This document shows positions 51,823 to 61,678 of a stretch of DNA of 64,000 nt, piece after piece. The DNA lies in NCBI GenBank assembly GCA_964621905.1, contig CAZUNG010000017.1, positions 1 through 64,000 of the forward strand, in the 5' to 3' direction. Under the pieces are notes generated by a model. The model saw nothing but the letters and a program-made list of their open reading frames with translations, did no database searches and was not told the DNA's origin. Each line of letters opens with the position of its first letter. Position 1 is the stretch's first letter. The position numbers and the translations under genes are program-made. Origin of the DNA: Ruminococcus_G sp964621905. GTDB taxonomy: Bacteria; Bacillota; Clostridia; Lachnospirales; Lachnospiraceae.

Positions 51823-52657
51823 TTATATAGTATTGTTTTTAATGGCGTCTATGATTTCCATAACATGGACTGCCATTCTTGCGTTTTCATAGGAATACTC
51901 ACCGGTCAATATGTTTTCTGCCATCACAGACAACCCAAGGCCTCTGCAGTTTCCGCTATTCTTGAACAGCAGCGGCAATTCAATGCGGGACGAGCCATCT
52001 CTGTATAAAAGGACAGGACCGCCAAAAGTATCCGGGTCCGGCAGATATAATGTTCCTGTGGTGCCGTATACCTCGATATGAGGCGGCTGTGAGCGATGTA
52101 CATCGTAAGTCATCGTAAGACTTCCGAGCATGTGGTTTTCAAATTCCAATAATGCAGAGATGTAGGTGGGGGTTTCTATGGGAATCACCTGTCCTTCATG
52201 AGGACCTCTGCTGATAACTCTGGCGGGCGTGGGAGTAATACTCATGCCTGCCGCTTTCTGTATGGGCCCAAAAAGTTTAATGAAAAAAGATAAGTAATAG
52301 GGGCCCATGTCCAGCAAAGGACCGCCGCCATTCTGGAAGAGAAACTGTGGGTTGGGGTGCCAGTTTTCAACGCCGCGTTTTGCCAGGAATGCGCTGCAGC
52401 CAAATATAGTTCCGATCAGTCCCTCCTCAATATACCGGGCCGAGCTTTTCAAACCATCCCCCAGAATGGTATCCGGAGCGCAGTATAACAATACCTGCTG
52501 TTTCTCTGCCAGATTCAGCAGTTCCAGGGCTTGACTGTGGGAGGTCGCCAGCGGTTTTTCAGTGTATACATGCTTTCCCCGTTCAAGAGCCATGCGGGTG
52601 TACTGGTAATGTGCAGCCGGAACGGTCAGATTCAGGATCATATCGATGTCAGGATCA
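51823..52657 (-). pseudogene. Gfo/Idh/MocA-family oxidoreductase lacking its N-terminal NAD-binding part
   Basis: The minus-strand frame holds 272 residues from an internal ATG at 52641, and homology-like sequence (AFDPDID) extends to about 52656, where a TAA follows. The visible part matches the family from the end of the Rossmann fold: ILNLTVPAAHYQYTRMALERGKHVYTEKPLA, then the C-terminal alpha/beta domain. The first 70 or so residues, including the GxGxxG nucleotide site, are missing, as is any promoter or good ribosome binding site. The catalytic-type Lys in EKPLA remains. Its lost 5' end faces an equally truncated binding-protein gene, so a deletion or chimeric join at about 52657 removed both. 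It is unlikely to be functional as it stands. Confidence 0.8.
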
Positions 52658-53528
52658 AAAGCTTAAATTTGCCTATGTCGTCAGAGATACCGGTTCTATC
52701 TATTCGCAGTATATTACGGATTTTGAAGATGCCTGCCAGGAAGCAGGTGTGGAATCTGTTATAATTTCTTATGAAAATGATACAGCGAAGTGGCCGAACG
52801 CACTGGAGAATGCGATCACAGTCGGGGTTGATGCAGTGTACAGCTGGCCGGATGATCAGGCGATGGCCGATTATGCGGCAAAGTATTATAAAGATAAAGG
52901 GGTTCCTCACTGCTTAATGGGGATTGACAGCGAGCAGGCTGACTGCGTACTGGTTGGTGATCAGGCGGCAATGGGAAAAGCCCTTGGTGAACAGCTGGCA
53001 GCTTGGGTCGAAAAAAATCTGGGAGATGAACCTTTTGAATGGGCGTTATTGGAATATACTTCAGCTGCTCATGTTGCAGAGCGGTCACAGGCCATGGAAG
53101 ATACGGTAACCGAACTGTGTCCGAATGGAACGCAGGCAGCGGCACTGGAAGCGCAGACCTTGGAAGAAGGGATGAGCCAGACTGAGAATCTGCTGCAGAT
53201 GCATCCAAACGTTCAGGTGCTCATCTGCTGTGAAGATACAGCGGCAATGGGAGCTGTGGAGGTGTTCCGGGCTGCAGGCAAAACGGGTGACAAATATGCG
53301 GTTTTTGGCGCGTGTTTTGGTGATCAGGTGGGCAATGCCATCATAAAAGGGGACGTATACAGGGAATCTATTGCATTTGATAAGATCGGACCCGTTGTAA
53401 TTGATGCACTTACAAAGTTGTGCAAAGGGGAAACAATCGAGCATAAGATAACAGGAGGTTTTATTCCTGTTACAGCAGATAATGTAAAAGATGTTATGAA
53501 AATGTTTAATTATGAGGTAATTGAATAA
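52657..53528 (+). pseudogene. Sugar ABC substrate-binding protein lacking its signal peptide (5'-truncated)
   Basis: From about KLKFAYVVRDTGSIY onwards this frame is a ribose-type binding protein (about 290 residues; AVYSWPDDQAMADYAAKYY, GDEPFEWALLEY, VQVLICCEDTAAMGAVEVF, KITGGFIPVTADNVKDVM). Relatives carry a signal peptide and lipobox before this point; here the sequence switches to antisense of the oxidoreductase. An in-frame ATG at 52611 lies in that antisense part without a good ribosome binding site, so at most a cytoplasmic product could be made. It is followed by the ATPase and permease genes of the same system, which appear intact. Whether the lesion is biological or an assembly error is open. 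Confidence 0.75.
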
Positions 53529-53543
53529 ATACCCATGAATCCC

Positions 53544-53567
53544 GGGGAGAGGGCAGAAACCCTCTCC
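53544..53567 (+). other. Strong hairpin between binding-protein and ATPase genes
   Basis: GGAGAGGG (53546-53553) pairs perfectly with CCCTCTCC (53560-53567) around CAGAAA; flanking TGAAT/ATTCA can extend it. There is no T-tract, so it looks like an mRNA stabiliser rather than a terminator. Confidence 0.65.
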
Positions 53568-53609
53568 TCATGTATTCAGGATGTATTGCTACAGAAGGGA
53601 GTGATTTAA

Positions 53610-55100
53610 ATGTCTGAAGATATTATTTTATCGGTTAAAAATCTTACCAAGGTTTATCCGGGTGTCGTGGCACTTGACCATGTTTCCATTGATTTTTTTC
53701 GCGGTGAAGTTCATGCTCTGTGTGGAGAAAACGGTGCAGGGAAGTCGACATTCATAAAATCGGTGGCCGGTGCCATTACACCAACGGAGGGGACGATAGA
53801 GATTGAGGGTCATTGCTATCATACGGTGAACCCGGCTCAGTCAAGAGGACATGGCCTGGAAGTTATCTATCAGGAATTTAATCTGGTTCCGGATATGACG
53901 ATTGCGGAAAATATTTTTTTAGGAGGGCGTGTTTCTGATAAAAAACTGGTTGATTATAAAAACATGTATGCAAAGACTAAAACTTTATTTTCTGATTTTG
54001 GAATCACCATTAATCCGGCCGCTGAAGTGAAAGATTTGTCCCCCGCAATGCAGCAGCTGGTGGAGATTTTAAAAGCAGTTTCCAAGAATGTAAAAATACT
54101 TGTGATGGATGAGCCGACGGCCCCGCTGACTGTTTCCGAGGTGGAAATCATGTATGGCATTGTAGACCGCCTGAAGGCGCGCGGGGTTACCATTATCTAC
54201 ATATCTCACCGGCTGGAGGAAGTCTTTCGTCTGACCGACCGTGTTACAGTATTGAAGGACGGATGTTATGTAAATACAGTCAATACAAAGGATACAGACC
54301 GCACAGGGCTGATCCGCATGATGGTGGGCCATGAGGTAGAAAACGTGTTTGATGAACATTCACGTGATATTTCGGGAGAGACCGTACTAAGAGTTGAAAA
54401 CCTATGTGGTAATGGGGTAAGAGGGGTATCCTTCGAACTACATAAAGGAGAAATACTGGGACTTGCAGGATTGGTAGGATGCGGACGTACAGAGATCATG
54501 CAGGTTCTCTACGGTGCGGTAAAGCGGGAAGCAGGTACGGTGATTCTGGACGGGAGTGAGGTGAAGATCCATTCTCCGAAGGATGCACTGAAGGTGGGAA
54601 TCGGTATGATACCGGAAGACAGAAAGCGCCACGGTGTTTTTCTGAGTCAGAGCCTGCGCTGGAACATCAGCATTTCCATACTCAAAAGAATATCCACGGG
54701 AATTGTGGTAGATACGAAGAAGGAGAGCAGCCTGGCAGAGGAATATCGAGAGACGCTTGATATTCGAACCCCGTCCATGGAGCAGCTGGCAGGTAATCTT
54801 TCTGGTGGTAACCAGCAGAAAGTGGTGATTGCAAAAACGCTGGCTGTCGGGACAAAAGTCATCATCTTCGATGAACCGACGCGGGGCATCGATGTAGGAG
54901 CGAAAGCGGAAATCTATAAACTGATGAATCATCTCGTGGAGCAAGGGCATTCAATCATTATGATTTCATCAGAGATGGATGAGCTGATCGGTATGTCTGA
55001 CCGTTTAATTGTGCTGTGCGAGGGAGAGATGATGGGAGTTCTGGAAAAGAAAGAAATGGAAAAGGTGCGGATTCTGGATCTGGCTTCCGGAAACCGCTGA
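53610..55100 (+). CDS. Sugar ABC transporter ATP-binding protein (RbsA/MglA type)
   Basis: A 496-residue tandem ATPase. First half: Walker A GENGAGKST, Walker B ILVMDEPTAPLT and ISHRLEEVF. Second half: P-loop remnant GLVGCGRTE, signature NLSGGNQQK, Walker B VIIFDEPTRGIDVG. The signature of the first half reads DLSPAMQQLVE, a common variation in this family. GAAGGGAGTGATTTAA precedes the ATG. It is intact although the binding-protein gene upstream is truncated. Confidence 0.94.
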   Translation: MSEDIILSVKNLTKVYPGVVALDHVSIDFFRGEVHALCGENGAGKSTFIKSVAGAITPTEGTIEIEGHCYHTVNPAQSRGHGLEVIYQEFNLVPDMTIAENIFLGGRVSDKKLVDYKNMYAKTKTLFSDFGITINPAAEVKDLSPAMQQLVEILKAVSKNVKILVMDEPTAPLTVSEVEIMYGIVDRLKARGVTIIYISHRLEEVFRLTDRVTVLKDGCYVNTVNTKDTDRTGLIRMMVGHEVENVFDEHSRDISGETVLRVENLCGNGVRGVSFELHKGEILGLAGLVGCGRTEIMQVLYGAVKREAGTVILDGSEVKIHSPKDALKVGIGMIPEDRKRHGVFLSQSLRWNISISILKRISTGIVVDTKKESSLAEEYRETLDIRTPSMEQLAGNLSGGNQQKVVIAKTLAVGTKVIIFDEPTRGIDVGAKAEIYKLMNHLVEQGHSIIMISSEMDELIGMSDRLIVLCEGEMMGVLEKKEMEKVRILDLASGNR

Positions 55101-55123
55101 CAGAGACGAGAGAGGTATTGAAT

Positions 55124-56092
55124 ATGAAAGCATTGAGAATTTATAAAAAGTACGGAATGTATATTTTGCTGGTGGTTGAAATTGTAATCTTTGCATTGGC
55201 CGCGCCAAATTTTCTGTCCGTCAACAATCTGTTTAATGTACTTCGGCAGGTGTCGATGCTGGGGATTGCTTCGTGCGGTTTGACATTTGTAATCTTATCC
55301 GGTGGGATGGATCTTTCTGTAGGTGCACAGATTGCTCTGATTGGATTGCTGGGGGGGCTTATGATGACTTCTCTTGGCGTTCCCGTGTGGCTTGCCGTCA
55401 TTTTAATGCTGCTGATGGGAACCGTTACAGGTGCATTCATTGGTTTTCTGAGTGTGAAACTGAAGATCATACCGATGATCGTAACTTTGGCCGCGATGAC
55501 TTCACTGACAGGTGTTGCGAAAATTATCACAAATGGATATCCGGTATATGGATTTTCAGATTCCTTCGCTAATATAGGACAGGGATATATTGCGGGAATT
55601 ATCCCGATACCGGTTGCCGTATTTTTGCTCGTTATCCTGGCTGCGTGTTTTATTCTGCAGAAAACGTATTTTGGGAGATACATCTATGCCATGGGATCCA
55701 ATGCAGAGGCGGCACGACTGGCAGGGCTTAACATCGACCGTATGCGGATTGCAATCTTTGCAATCTGCGGATTTTTTACTTCGATTGCCTGTGTTCTGAT
55801 GACGGCGCGCGCTAATTCAGCACAGCCGACAGCAGCATCCAATTATGCGTTTGATACGATGACAGCGGTTGTACTGGGCGGTGTTTCTATTATGGGAGGC
55901 CGTGGAAAGGTCGGCGGTGCAGTGGCAGGTGTTATTTTTATTGGTATACTGGATAATGCACTGGTCTTAATGGGGATCAATGAGTATTACAAAGAAGTAT
56001 TTAAAGGTATTATCCTGCTGATTGCAGTTGCTTTAGATGCAGTGGAAGTAAAGACGAAGAAAAATGTGATTGCAGCGGATGCCGCGAAATAA
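55124..56092 (+). CDS. Sugar ABC transporter permease (RbsC type)
   Basis: A 322-residue BPD_transp_2 permease with eight or more membrane segments; ILSGGMDLSVGAQIALIG and GSNAEAARLAGLNIDRM, then GGVSIMGGRGKVGGAVAG are family hallmarks. I start at 55124 where GAGAGAGGT precedes ATG; earlier in-frame starts overlap the ATPase gene. It works with the ATPase upstream. Confidence 0.94.
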   Translation: MKALRIYKKYGMYILLVVEIVIFALAAPNFLSVNNLFNVLRQVSMLGIASCGLTFVILSGGMDLSVGAQIALIGLLGGLMMTSLGVPVWLAVILMLLMGTVTGAFIGFLSVKLKIIPMIVTLAAMTSLTGVAKIITNGYPVYGFSDSFANIGQGYIAGIIPIPVAVFLLVILAACFILQKTYFGRYIYAMGSNAEAARLAGLNIDRMRIAIFAICGFFTSIACVLMTARANSAQPTAASNYAFDTMTAVVLGGVSIMGGRGKVGGAVAGVIFIGILDNALVLMGINEYYKEVFKGIILLIAVALDAVEVKTKKNVIAADAAK

Positions 56093-56113
56093 TAGAAAAT
56101 GAAGGAAAAACAA

Positions 56114-57001
56114 ATGATAGATGAAAAATTAAAAACAGAGATTGAACAGCTCCGCAGGGAATCCATCTCCTGGTATCAAGATTGGAATTTTGAGGGAGAG
56201 GAGGTATGGATCCCGGGACGGGACTGTCCCATCCGCTGCCGTATTTACCGGCCGGAATATCCGGTAAGCGGCCGTATGCCGGTTTTCTTTGATGTGCATG
56301 GGGGCGGTTGGGCAGTGCACAAGTGCGAGGCAGATCAGCCGTTCTGTTTGAAGGTGGCCAATCAGCTTGGCATTATGGTGGTTTCTGTGGACTATCGTCT
56401 GGCACCGGAATACCAGTTCCCAGTGCCAACTAATGATGTGCTTGACGTTATTTCTTATGTTTATAAAAATGCGGAATTGTACCACATTGACCCACTGAGA
56501 ATGGGAGTGGGGGGACACAGTGCCGGCGGTCAGATATCTGTTTCAGCTGCATTATACGCCAAGGAGATGAATTTATTTCCACTTCGCTGTATGGTGCTGG
56601 ATTATCCAGGAGTCAGCGGCTCTTCATTTGATAAGGAGATCGAGATGCAGGGGAAACTGACAGAATATCAGAAGGAATTTTTGACTATGAGTGATGTTTT
56701 TCAACGCTGCCAGTTTGTCCCTGAAGAATACCGTACGGATTACCACTGCTATCCCATTTATGCTACCAGGGAACAGCTTCGCGGTTTGCCTCCGGCGATT
56801 GTGACTGCCTGTGAAGATGATCTGCTGCGGTTTCAGGATATCGAGTTTGCAAAAATGTTAATGGAAGCTGGTGTGGAAACAACGTTTCGGTTGTTTGAAG
56901 GTGTCGTTCATGGATTTACAGCAGATTTATACTATACGCCGGAGGCGGAGGAAGGCCATCAGATGATGATTGAAGGTCTTGAGAAATATTTACTGAGATA
57001 G
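56114..57001 (+). CDS. Alpha/beta hydrolase (acetyl-esterase, HSL family)
   Basis: A 295-residue esterase. Oxyanion-hole motif HGGGW (preceded by VFFDV), nucleophile in GHSAGG, SVDYRLAPEYQFPVP block, and a C-terminal EDDLLRF and VVHGF that supply Asp and His. The active site is thus complete. No signal peptide, so cytoplasmic. AAGGA stands eight bases before ATG 56114, which I prefer to the ATG at 56099. Position in a sugar uptake operon suggests removal of acyl groups from an imported glycoside. Confidence 0.87.
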   Translation: MIDEKLKTEIEQLRRESISWYQDWNFEGEEVWIPGRDCPIRCRIYRPEYPVSGRMPVFFDVHGGGWAVHKCEADQPFCLKVANQLGIMVVSVDYRLAPEYQFPVPTNDVLDVISYVYKNAELYHIDPLRMGVGGHSAGGQISVSAALYAKEMNLFPLRCMVLDYPGVSGSSFDKEIEMQGKLTEYQKEFLTMSDVFQRCQFVPEEYRTDYHCYPIYATREQLRGLPPAIVTACEDDLLRFQDIEFAKMLMEAGVETTFRLFEGVVHGFTADLYYTPEAEEGHQMMIEGLEKYLLR

Positions 57002-57009
57002 GAGGAATT

Positions 57010-58524
57010 ATGGCAATTCGACAGGCAAGAACGGAAAGCGGACTGGTGTCCGGAGTTCCTGGCGGAAATAATAATATCACTGTGTTTAAGTCTATTCCCT
57101 ATGCAGCACCTCCGGTTGGTGACCTGCGTTTTCGGGCGCCAAAAGAGGTAAAGCCGTGGAACGGTATTTATCAGGCGCATGTATTTCGACCCATTGCTGC
57201 TCAGGCCGAAGAGAGTCATCCTTTCTACGCAGATGAATTTTATGGTTACCGGGAAGAGATGAGCGAGGATTGTCTGTACTTGAGCGTCTGGACACCGGCT
57301 CAGACGGCGGATGAGGGGCTGCCGGTCATGATGTTTATTCATGGGGGAGGATATCAAAGCGGTTACCATTATGAGATTACTGTAGACGGGGAGGCATTTG
57401 CCAGACAGGGAGTGATTCTGGTGTCCATTGATTATCGTCTGGGAGTCCTTGGCTTTCTGGCGCATAAGGAGCTGCGTTTGGAGACGGGGTATGAGGGATC
57501 AGGAAATTGGGGAACGCTGGATCAGATTGCAGCTTTAAAATGGATTCGGAGAAATATTGCTGCATTTGGAGGCGACCCTGAACGGATAACCGTATTCGGA
57601 CAGTCAGCAGGGGCTATGAGTGTGGAGAACCTGGTTACATCGCCGCTTACCAAGGGGGATATCTCGGGGGCAATCATGCAGAGTGCGGGGGGATACGTAT
57701 CTGAAACGACGCAGACGATTCCGATGTTGAGCAGAGAAGAGGCAGAACTGGTTGGGGAAGAATTTATAAAGTTGTTGGGTGTAGCGTCAATTGCTGAAGC
57801 CCGTATGCTTCCATGGGAGACAATTGTTGAAGCTCAAAAAAGATTTTGTGCAGATGGTTTTATGTTTTCTCCGGTAGTTGACTGTCACTCGCAGGTTATG
57901 AAGACATATGAGGCCATAGATGCTTTGAAATATCATGATATTCCTTATATGATTGGAGCAAATGCACACGAAAACGGAGAAAATCGTTATTGCAGGCGCC
58001 AGAGCCAGGAATTATTTTTGGACAGCTGCCGCAGTAAATTTGGTGATTTAACAGAGCAGTTTTTAGATGTCTGCGGATTTTATGAAAATCCGGAGCTTGC
58101 GATTGATCAGGGGGGAATGAATGATCTGATACAGCCCGCGGTGCTGGCGTGGTGTGAAAAGCAGACGGAAAGTCAAAGGGATCATCCCACATGGCTGTAT
58201 TATTTTGACCGTGAGCTCCCGGGAGAACGTCCCGCAGGGGCATACCATTCGGCAGAGCTGTGGTATGTGTTCCATACGGTACACCGGTGCCTAAGGCCAT
58301 TGTGCGGATTGGATTTTGATTTATCAGCGGTGATGAACAGATATTGGTGTAATTTTGCTAAGACCGGTAATCCGAATGACGGAATGCTTCCTAATTGGTA
58401 TGCCTACACCAAGGATCATCGGGAGGGAATGGAGTTTGGAGAACGCATAGGTGTAATCGAATTTCCCGGTTCAGCCAGAAGTCGTTTTATCACGGATTTC
58501 ATAATGAATAGAAAAAAAAGTTAA
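57010..58524 (+). CDS. Carboxylesterase type B family protein
   Basis: A 504-residue carboxylesterase of the cholinesterase/para-nitrobenzyl-esterase fold. N-terminal TESGLVSGVPGG and FKSIPYAAPPVGDLRFRAP, the SEDCLYLSVWTP block, oxyanion hole FIHGGGYQSG, nucleophile in VFGQSAGAMSV, and C-terminal catalytic His in AYHSAELWYVFHT. No signal peptide is seen. TAGGAGGAATT precedes the ATG. It is the second esterase in the operon and the last gene before a terminator, which points to ester-decorated substrates for this transporter. Confidence 0.92.
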   Translation: MAIRQARTESGLVSGVPGGNNNITVFKSIPYAAPPVGDLRFRAPKEVKPWNGIYQAHVFRPIAAQAEESHPFYADEFYGYREEMSEDCLYLSVWTPAQTADEGLPVMMFIHGGGYQSGYHYEITVDGEAFARQGVILVSIDYRLGVLGFLAHKELRLETGYEGSGNWGTLDQIAALKWIRRNIAAFGGDPERITVFGQSAGAMSVENLVTSPLTKGDISGAIMQSAGGYVSETTQTIPMLSREEAELVGEEFIKLLGVASIAEARMLPWETIVEAQKRFCADGFMFSPVVDCHSQVMKTYEAIDALKYHDIPYMIGANAHENGENRYCRRQSQELFLDSCRSKFGDLTEQFLDVCGFYENPELAIDQGGMNDLIQPAVLAWCEKQTESQRDHPTWLYYFDRELPGERPAGAYHSAELWYVFHTVHRCLRPLCGLDFDLSAVMNRYWCNFAKTGNPNDGMLPNWYAYTKDHREGMEFGERIGVIEFPGSARSRFITDFIMNRKKS

Positions 58525-58535
58525 AAAAATATTGT

Positions 58536-58582
58536 AAACGCCGCTCATGAAGCAGGGAATTGCTTCGTGGGCGGCGTTTTAT
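58536..58582 (+). terminator. Terminator after the esterase operon
   Basis: AAACGCCGC (58536-58544) pairs with GCGGCGTTT (58571-58579), with an inner TGAAGCA/TGCTTCG stem and TTTT at the end. Confidence 0.85.
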
Positions 58583-58692
58583 ATACAGCTGCAGGCAAAC
58601 GAAAGGAGTTATCTGATAGTGCAATGCGCACAAATCAAAGGTACCGTTTTTGGGGAATATCATGGTTTTGCACAAAGCAATCATAAAAATTG

Positions 58693-58721
58693 TTGACAGC
58701 GAAATACTTTTGCCCTATATT
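58693..58721 (+). promoter_or_regulatory. Promoter of the third sugar ABC operon
   Basis: TTGACA (58693-58698) and TATATT (58716-58721), spacer 17. The transcript would have a leader of about 250 bases. Confidence 0.75.
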
Positions 58722-58976
58722 TTAATTATAATTATTAAAGATAAAATTAAAAGTAAAAATAAAATAACGAAAAGAAGTATGCGATTGCAGACTGGCTCGC
58801 AGAGAACAGGATGCATTGTATAAAAAAGGAAGAATCAGGAGACTCAGAGGACGATATACACATCTGTTAAATGATATTTTGCCGGCAAGCTGTTTTACAG
58901 ATGATGTCAAGTCTGAAGAAATGCCTGATACTGCCAAAGCAACCAAAAGGGTGAAGAAAGAAAAGGAGTAATGTAT
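58722..58976 (+). other. Long leader with a possible small or decayed coding region
   Basis: An AT-rich part to about 58775 is followed by sequence with coding character in two adjacent frames. One frame reads KYAIADWLAEN and stops at about 58865; the other, from a possible TTG at 58816, encodes a basic 51-residue stretch ending in KKEKE with TAA at 58969-58971. Neither has a convincing ribosome binding site. This may be a frameshifted remnant or a leader peptide. The end of the second frame contains the AAGGAG of the next gene. Confidence 0.35.
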
Positions 58977-60095
58977 ATGAAACAGAGAAAAGTGATCAGT
59001 ATTCTGTTAACGGCGGCAATGGTTGTAACAATGGCTGCTGGCTGTGTGAAGCAGGAGCCGGCCGGGAAAGAGGCGACGACAGATGTAACGGAGGAGGCAA
59101 GTGCAGATGATGGTGCTGACACCGATTTGGTACTGGAGCCGGTAGATATTAAAGAATATGGCGTAGCTCCCGAAGTCAAAGATTTTGTACCGGAGGATGC
59201 CGATACAAGCGGTACGAAAGAAGACGGAACACCATGGAAAATTGCATGGTCCAGTCTTTCAAACGCGGAGGAATCATTGGCGCACATGACGGAGCTGATG
59301 GAAGGCATGTCTGAAGAAATGGGTTTTGAGCTGGTGACGTTTGATGCCCAGGCCGATCCGCAGAAGCAGACCAGTGATATCAACAATGCAATTTCTCAGG
59401 GGTGTGATGCGCTGATCGTTGCCCCTATAGATGCCAGCTCTCAGAACAGTGTCATGAAAAAGGCGAAGGATGCAGGTATGGTGGTACTGAATGTCCAGAA
59501 CACGGTGACAGATGAGGAAAGCTATGATTATTACATAGGGCCCGATGACACGGCGGCGGCACAGCAGGCAGCCTCTCTCCTTATGAACGCACTGCCGGAT
59601 GGCGGAAAGATTGTAATGGTTGAGGGGAACCCGGGTGAGACTTGCCAGATCAACCGAACAAAAGGATTTAAGGCGGTGATTTCACAGTATCCGGAATATG
59701 AGCTTCTGGAGGAACAGGGATGTCTGAACTGGTCCACAGCAGAGTGTATGAGTGTTATGGAATCCTATCTGTCAAAATATCCGGAGATTGATGGAGTATT
59801 CTGCCAGTGGGATATCGGATGCGGCACCTGTATCCAGGCTGCGGAGGGTGCAGGACGTGCAGACGATATCGCCTTTGTATCTGTGGACGGAACGCAGGCC
59901 GGACTGGATGCCGTAGCAGAAGGCGGATGCTGGAAGGGGCTTTCCATGCAGGACTTTGATACGAACTCGCGTATCCAGGTGCTGGCAGCTTTGGCAGCGC
60001 TGAACGGGGACGGAGATAAAGTCGAGAAGATGCTGTATACACCGAATATATGCATTACAGAAGAAAATGCAAAGAACTTTACGGCGGGCTGGTAA
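58977..60095 (+). CDS. Sugar ABC transporter substrate-binding lipoprotein
   Basis: A 372-residue lipoprotein with lipobox AAGC (after MVVTMAAGC), an acidic linker (about 25-80), and a Peripla_BP_4 binding fold starting WKIAWSSLSNAEESLAHM. Conserved parts include CDALIVAPIDASSQ, DGGKIVMVEGNPGE and IDGVFCQWDIGCGTC. The last is unusual in having two close cysteines. Start at 58977 is chosen over 58971 because AAGGAG (58963-58968) is then eight bases away. First gene of a binding protein-ATPase-permease-permease operon. Confidence 0.92.
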   Translation: MKQRKVISILLTAAMVVTMAAGCVKQEPAGKEATTDVTEEASADDGADTDLVLEPVDIKEYGVAPEVKDFVPEDADTSGTKEDGTPWKIAWSSLSNAEESLAHMTELMEGMSEEMGFELVTFDAQADPQKQTSDINNAISQGCDALIVAPIDASSQNSVMKKAKDAGMVVLNVQNTVTDEESYDYYIGPDDTAAAQQAASLLMNALPDGGKIVMVEGNPGETCQINRTKGFKAVISQYPEYELLEEQGCLNWSTAECMSVMESYLSKYPEIDGVFCQWDIGCGTCIQAAEGAGRADDIAFVSVDGTQAGLDAVAEGGCWKGLSMQDFDTNSRIQVLAALAALNGDGDKVEKMLYTPNICITEENAKNFTAGW

Positions 60096-60190
60096 ACAAC
60101 TCCAGGAAGAAGAAGTCCGCCTGGCGGCAAAAGTAATAAAGGAACATATCGGAAAATATATGAACTGAGAAGTTATCTGGAGGTGAGAAT

Positions 60191-61678
60191 ATGGAACAAA
60201 AAGTTATGCTTTCCGTACAGCATATAACAAAAAGATTTGGAACCGTTACGGCGCTCGACGATGTATCGTTCGATATCTATGAGGGTCAGGTACATGGACT
60301 GGTGGGTGAAAACGGTGCCGGAAAGTCAACGCTGATGAAGATTTTATCCGGCGTTTACAAAAAAGATGAGGGAACGGTATTTTTTGATGGAAGAGAAATG
60401 CATGTTAAACGACCGCTGGATTCCCTGGAGCTGGGCCTCTCGATTATTTATCAGGAATTTAATCTGATCGAGTCCATGTCTGTGGGTGAAAATATTTTTC
60501 TGAACCGCTTTCGTGAAGTGGGCGGTATGAAGAAAACGCACAGAGAAGCACGTGCACTGCTGGACAGTATCGGAAGTACGATCGATACTCATACGCCGGT
60601 GGAAGATTTATCCGTATCCGAAAAGCAGATGGTGGAGATCTGCAAGGCACTGTCCTTTCACTCGAAACTGATCATTATGGACGAACCCAGTACCACGCTG
60701 ACGAATGAGGAGATGAAGCGCCTGATCTCTATTATCAATGCTCTTCGGTCCAAGGGGATTACCATCATCTATATCAGCCATAAGCTGGATGAAATCTTTG
60801 AGCTGTGCGACCGTGTCACAATCATGCGTGACGGACACGTCATCGATACCAGGAATACCACTGAGATGAACCGTGCGGATATGATCGCCAAGATGGTGGG
60901 CCGGACGATTGAAAATGAATACCCGCCGCGAGCGCAGAAAGTGGGTGAGACGATTCTGGAGGTCAGAAATCTGAATACAAAAAAACTGCACGACATCTGC
61001 TTCACGGCGAGAAGAGGAGAGATCCTCGGGCTGGTGGGACTGGTTGGAGCTGGACGGACGGAGACGGTTCGTGCGATCTTCGGGGCTGACAGATTACATA
61101 GCGGAGAGGTGTGGCTGGAAGGCAAAAAGCTGAATATTAAAAGCCCGCTGGATGCAAAAAACTATGGTTTTGGTTTTGTCCCGGAAGAGCGAAAGGGTCA
61201 GGGACTTCTCCTGAACTTTGATATTGCCACCAACATCTCCATGGCGGCCTTCGATCATTTTACGGACAAAGGCGTGCTGAATAAACAGAAGGAAAAGGAG
61301 ATTGTCGAGAAGCAGATCAGAGCGCTGGGTGTAAAAACACCGGGAGCGGGCGAGAAAATCGGGAATCTCTCCGGAGGCAATCAGCAGAAATGTCTGATCG
61401 CCAGATGGCTGGAACTCAGTCCAAAAGTTTTGATCATGGATGAGCCAACCAGGGGAATAGATGTGGGAGCAAAATATGAGATATATGTGTTGATGAAACA
61501 GATTGCCGAAGCGGGAGGCACGATCATTATGATCTCTTCGGAGCTCCCAGAAGTATTGAACATGAGCAATCGTGTCTATGTACTGTGTGACGGCCGGGTG
61601 GCGGGTGAGTTTGATCCGGCGGAGGTAACGGATACTCATGTGATGGCAGTGGCACTGGGAGAGGAGGGAACCAAGTGA
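60191..61678 (+). CDS. Sugar ABC transporter ATP-binding protein (RbsA/MglA type)
   Basis: A 495-residue tandem ATPase. First half: Walker A GENGAGKST, signature DLSVSEKQMVE, Walker B LIIMDEPSTTLT. Second half: GLVGAGRTE, NLSGGNQQKCLIARW and VLIMDEPTRGIDVG. GGAGGTGAGAAT precedes the ATG. The stop overlaps the GTG start of the next permease (GTGA), so these are translationally coupled. Confidence 0.95.
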   Translation: MEQKVMLSVQHITKRFGTVTALDDVSFDIYEGQVHGLVGENGAGKSTLMKILSGVYKKDEGTVFFDGREMHVKRPLDSLELGLSIIYQEFNLIESMSVGENIFLNRFREVGGMKKTHREARALLDSIGSTIDTHTPVEDLSVSEKQMVEICKALSFHSKLIIMDEPSTTLTNEEMKRLISIINALRSKGITIIYISHKLDEIFELCDRVTIMRDGHVIDTRNTTEMNRADMIAKMVGRTIENEYPPRAQKVGETILEVRNLNTKKLHDICFTARRGEILGLVGLVGAGRTETVRAIFGADRLHSGEVWLEGKKLNIKSPLDAKNYGFGFVPEERKGQGLLLNFDIATNISMAAFDHFTDKGVLNKQKEKEIVEKQIRALGVKTPGAGEKIGNLSGGNQQKCLIARWLELSPKVLIMDEPTRGIDVGAKYEIYVLMKQIAEAGGTIIMISSELPEVLNMSNRVYVLCDGRVAGEFDPAEVTDTHVMAVALGEEGTK

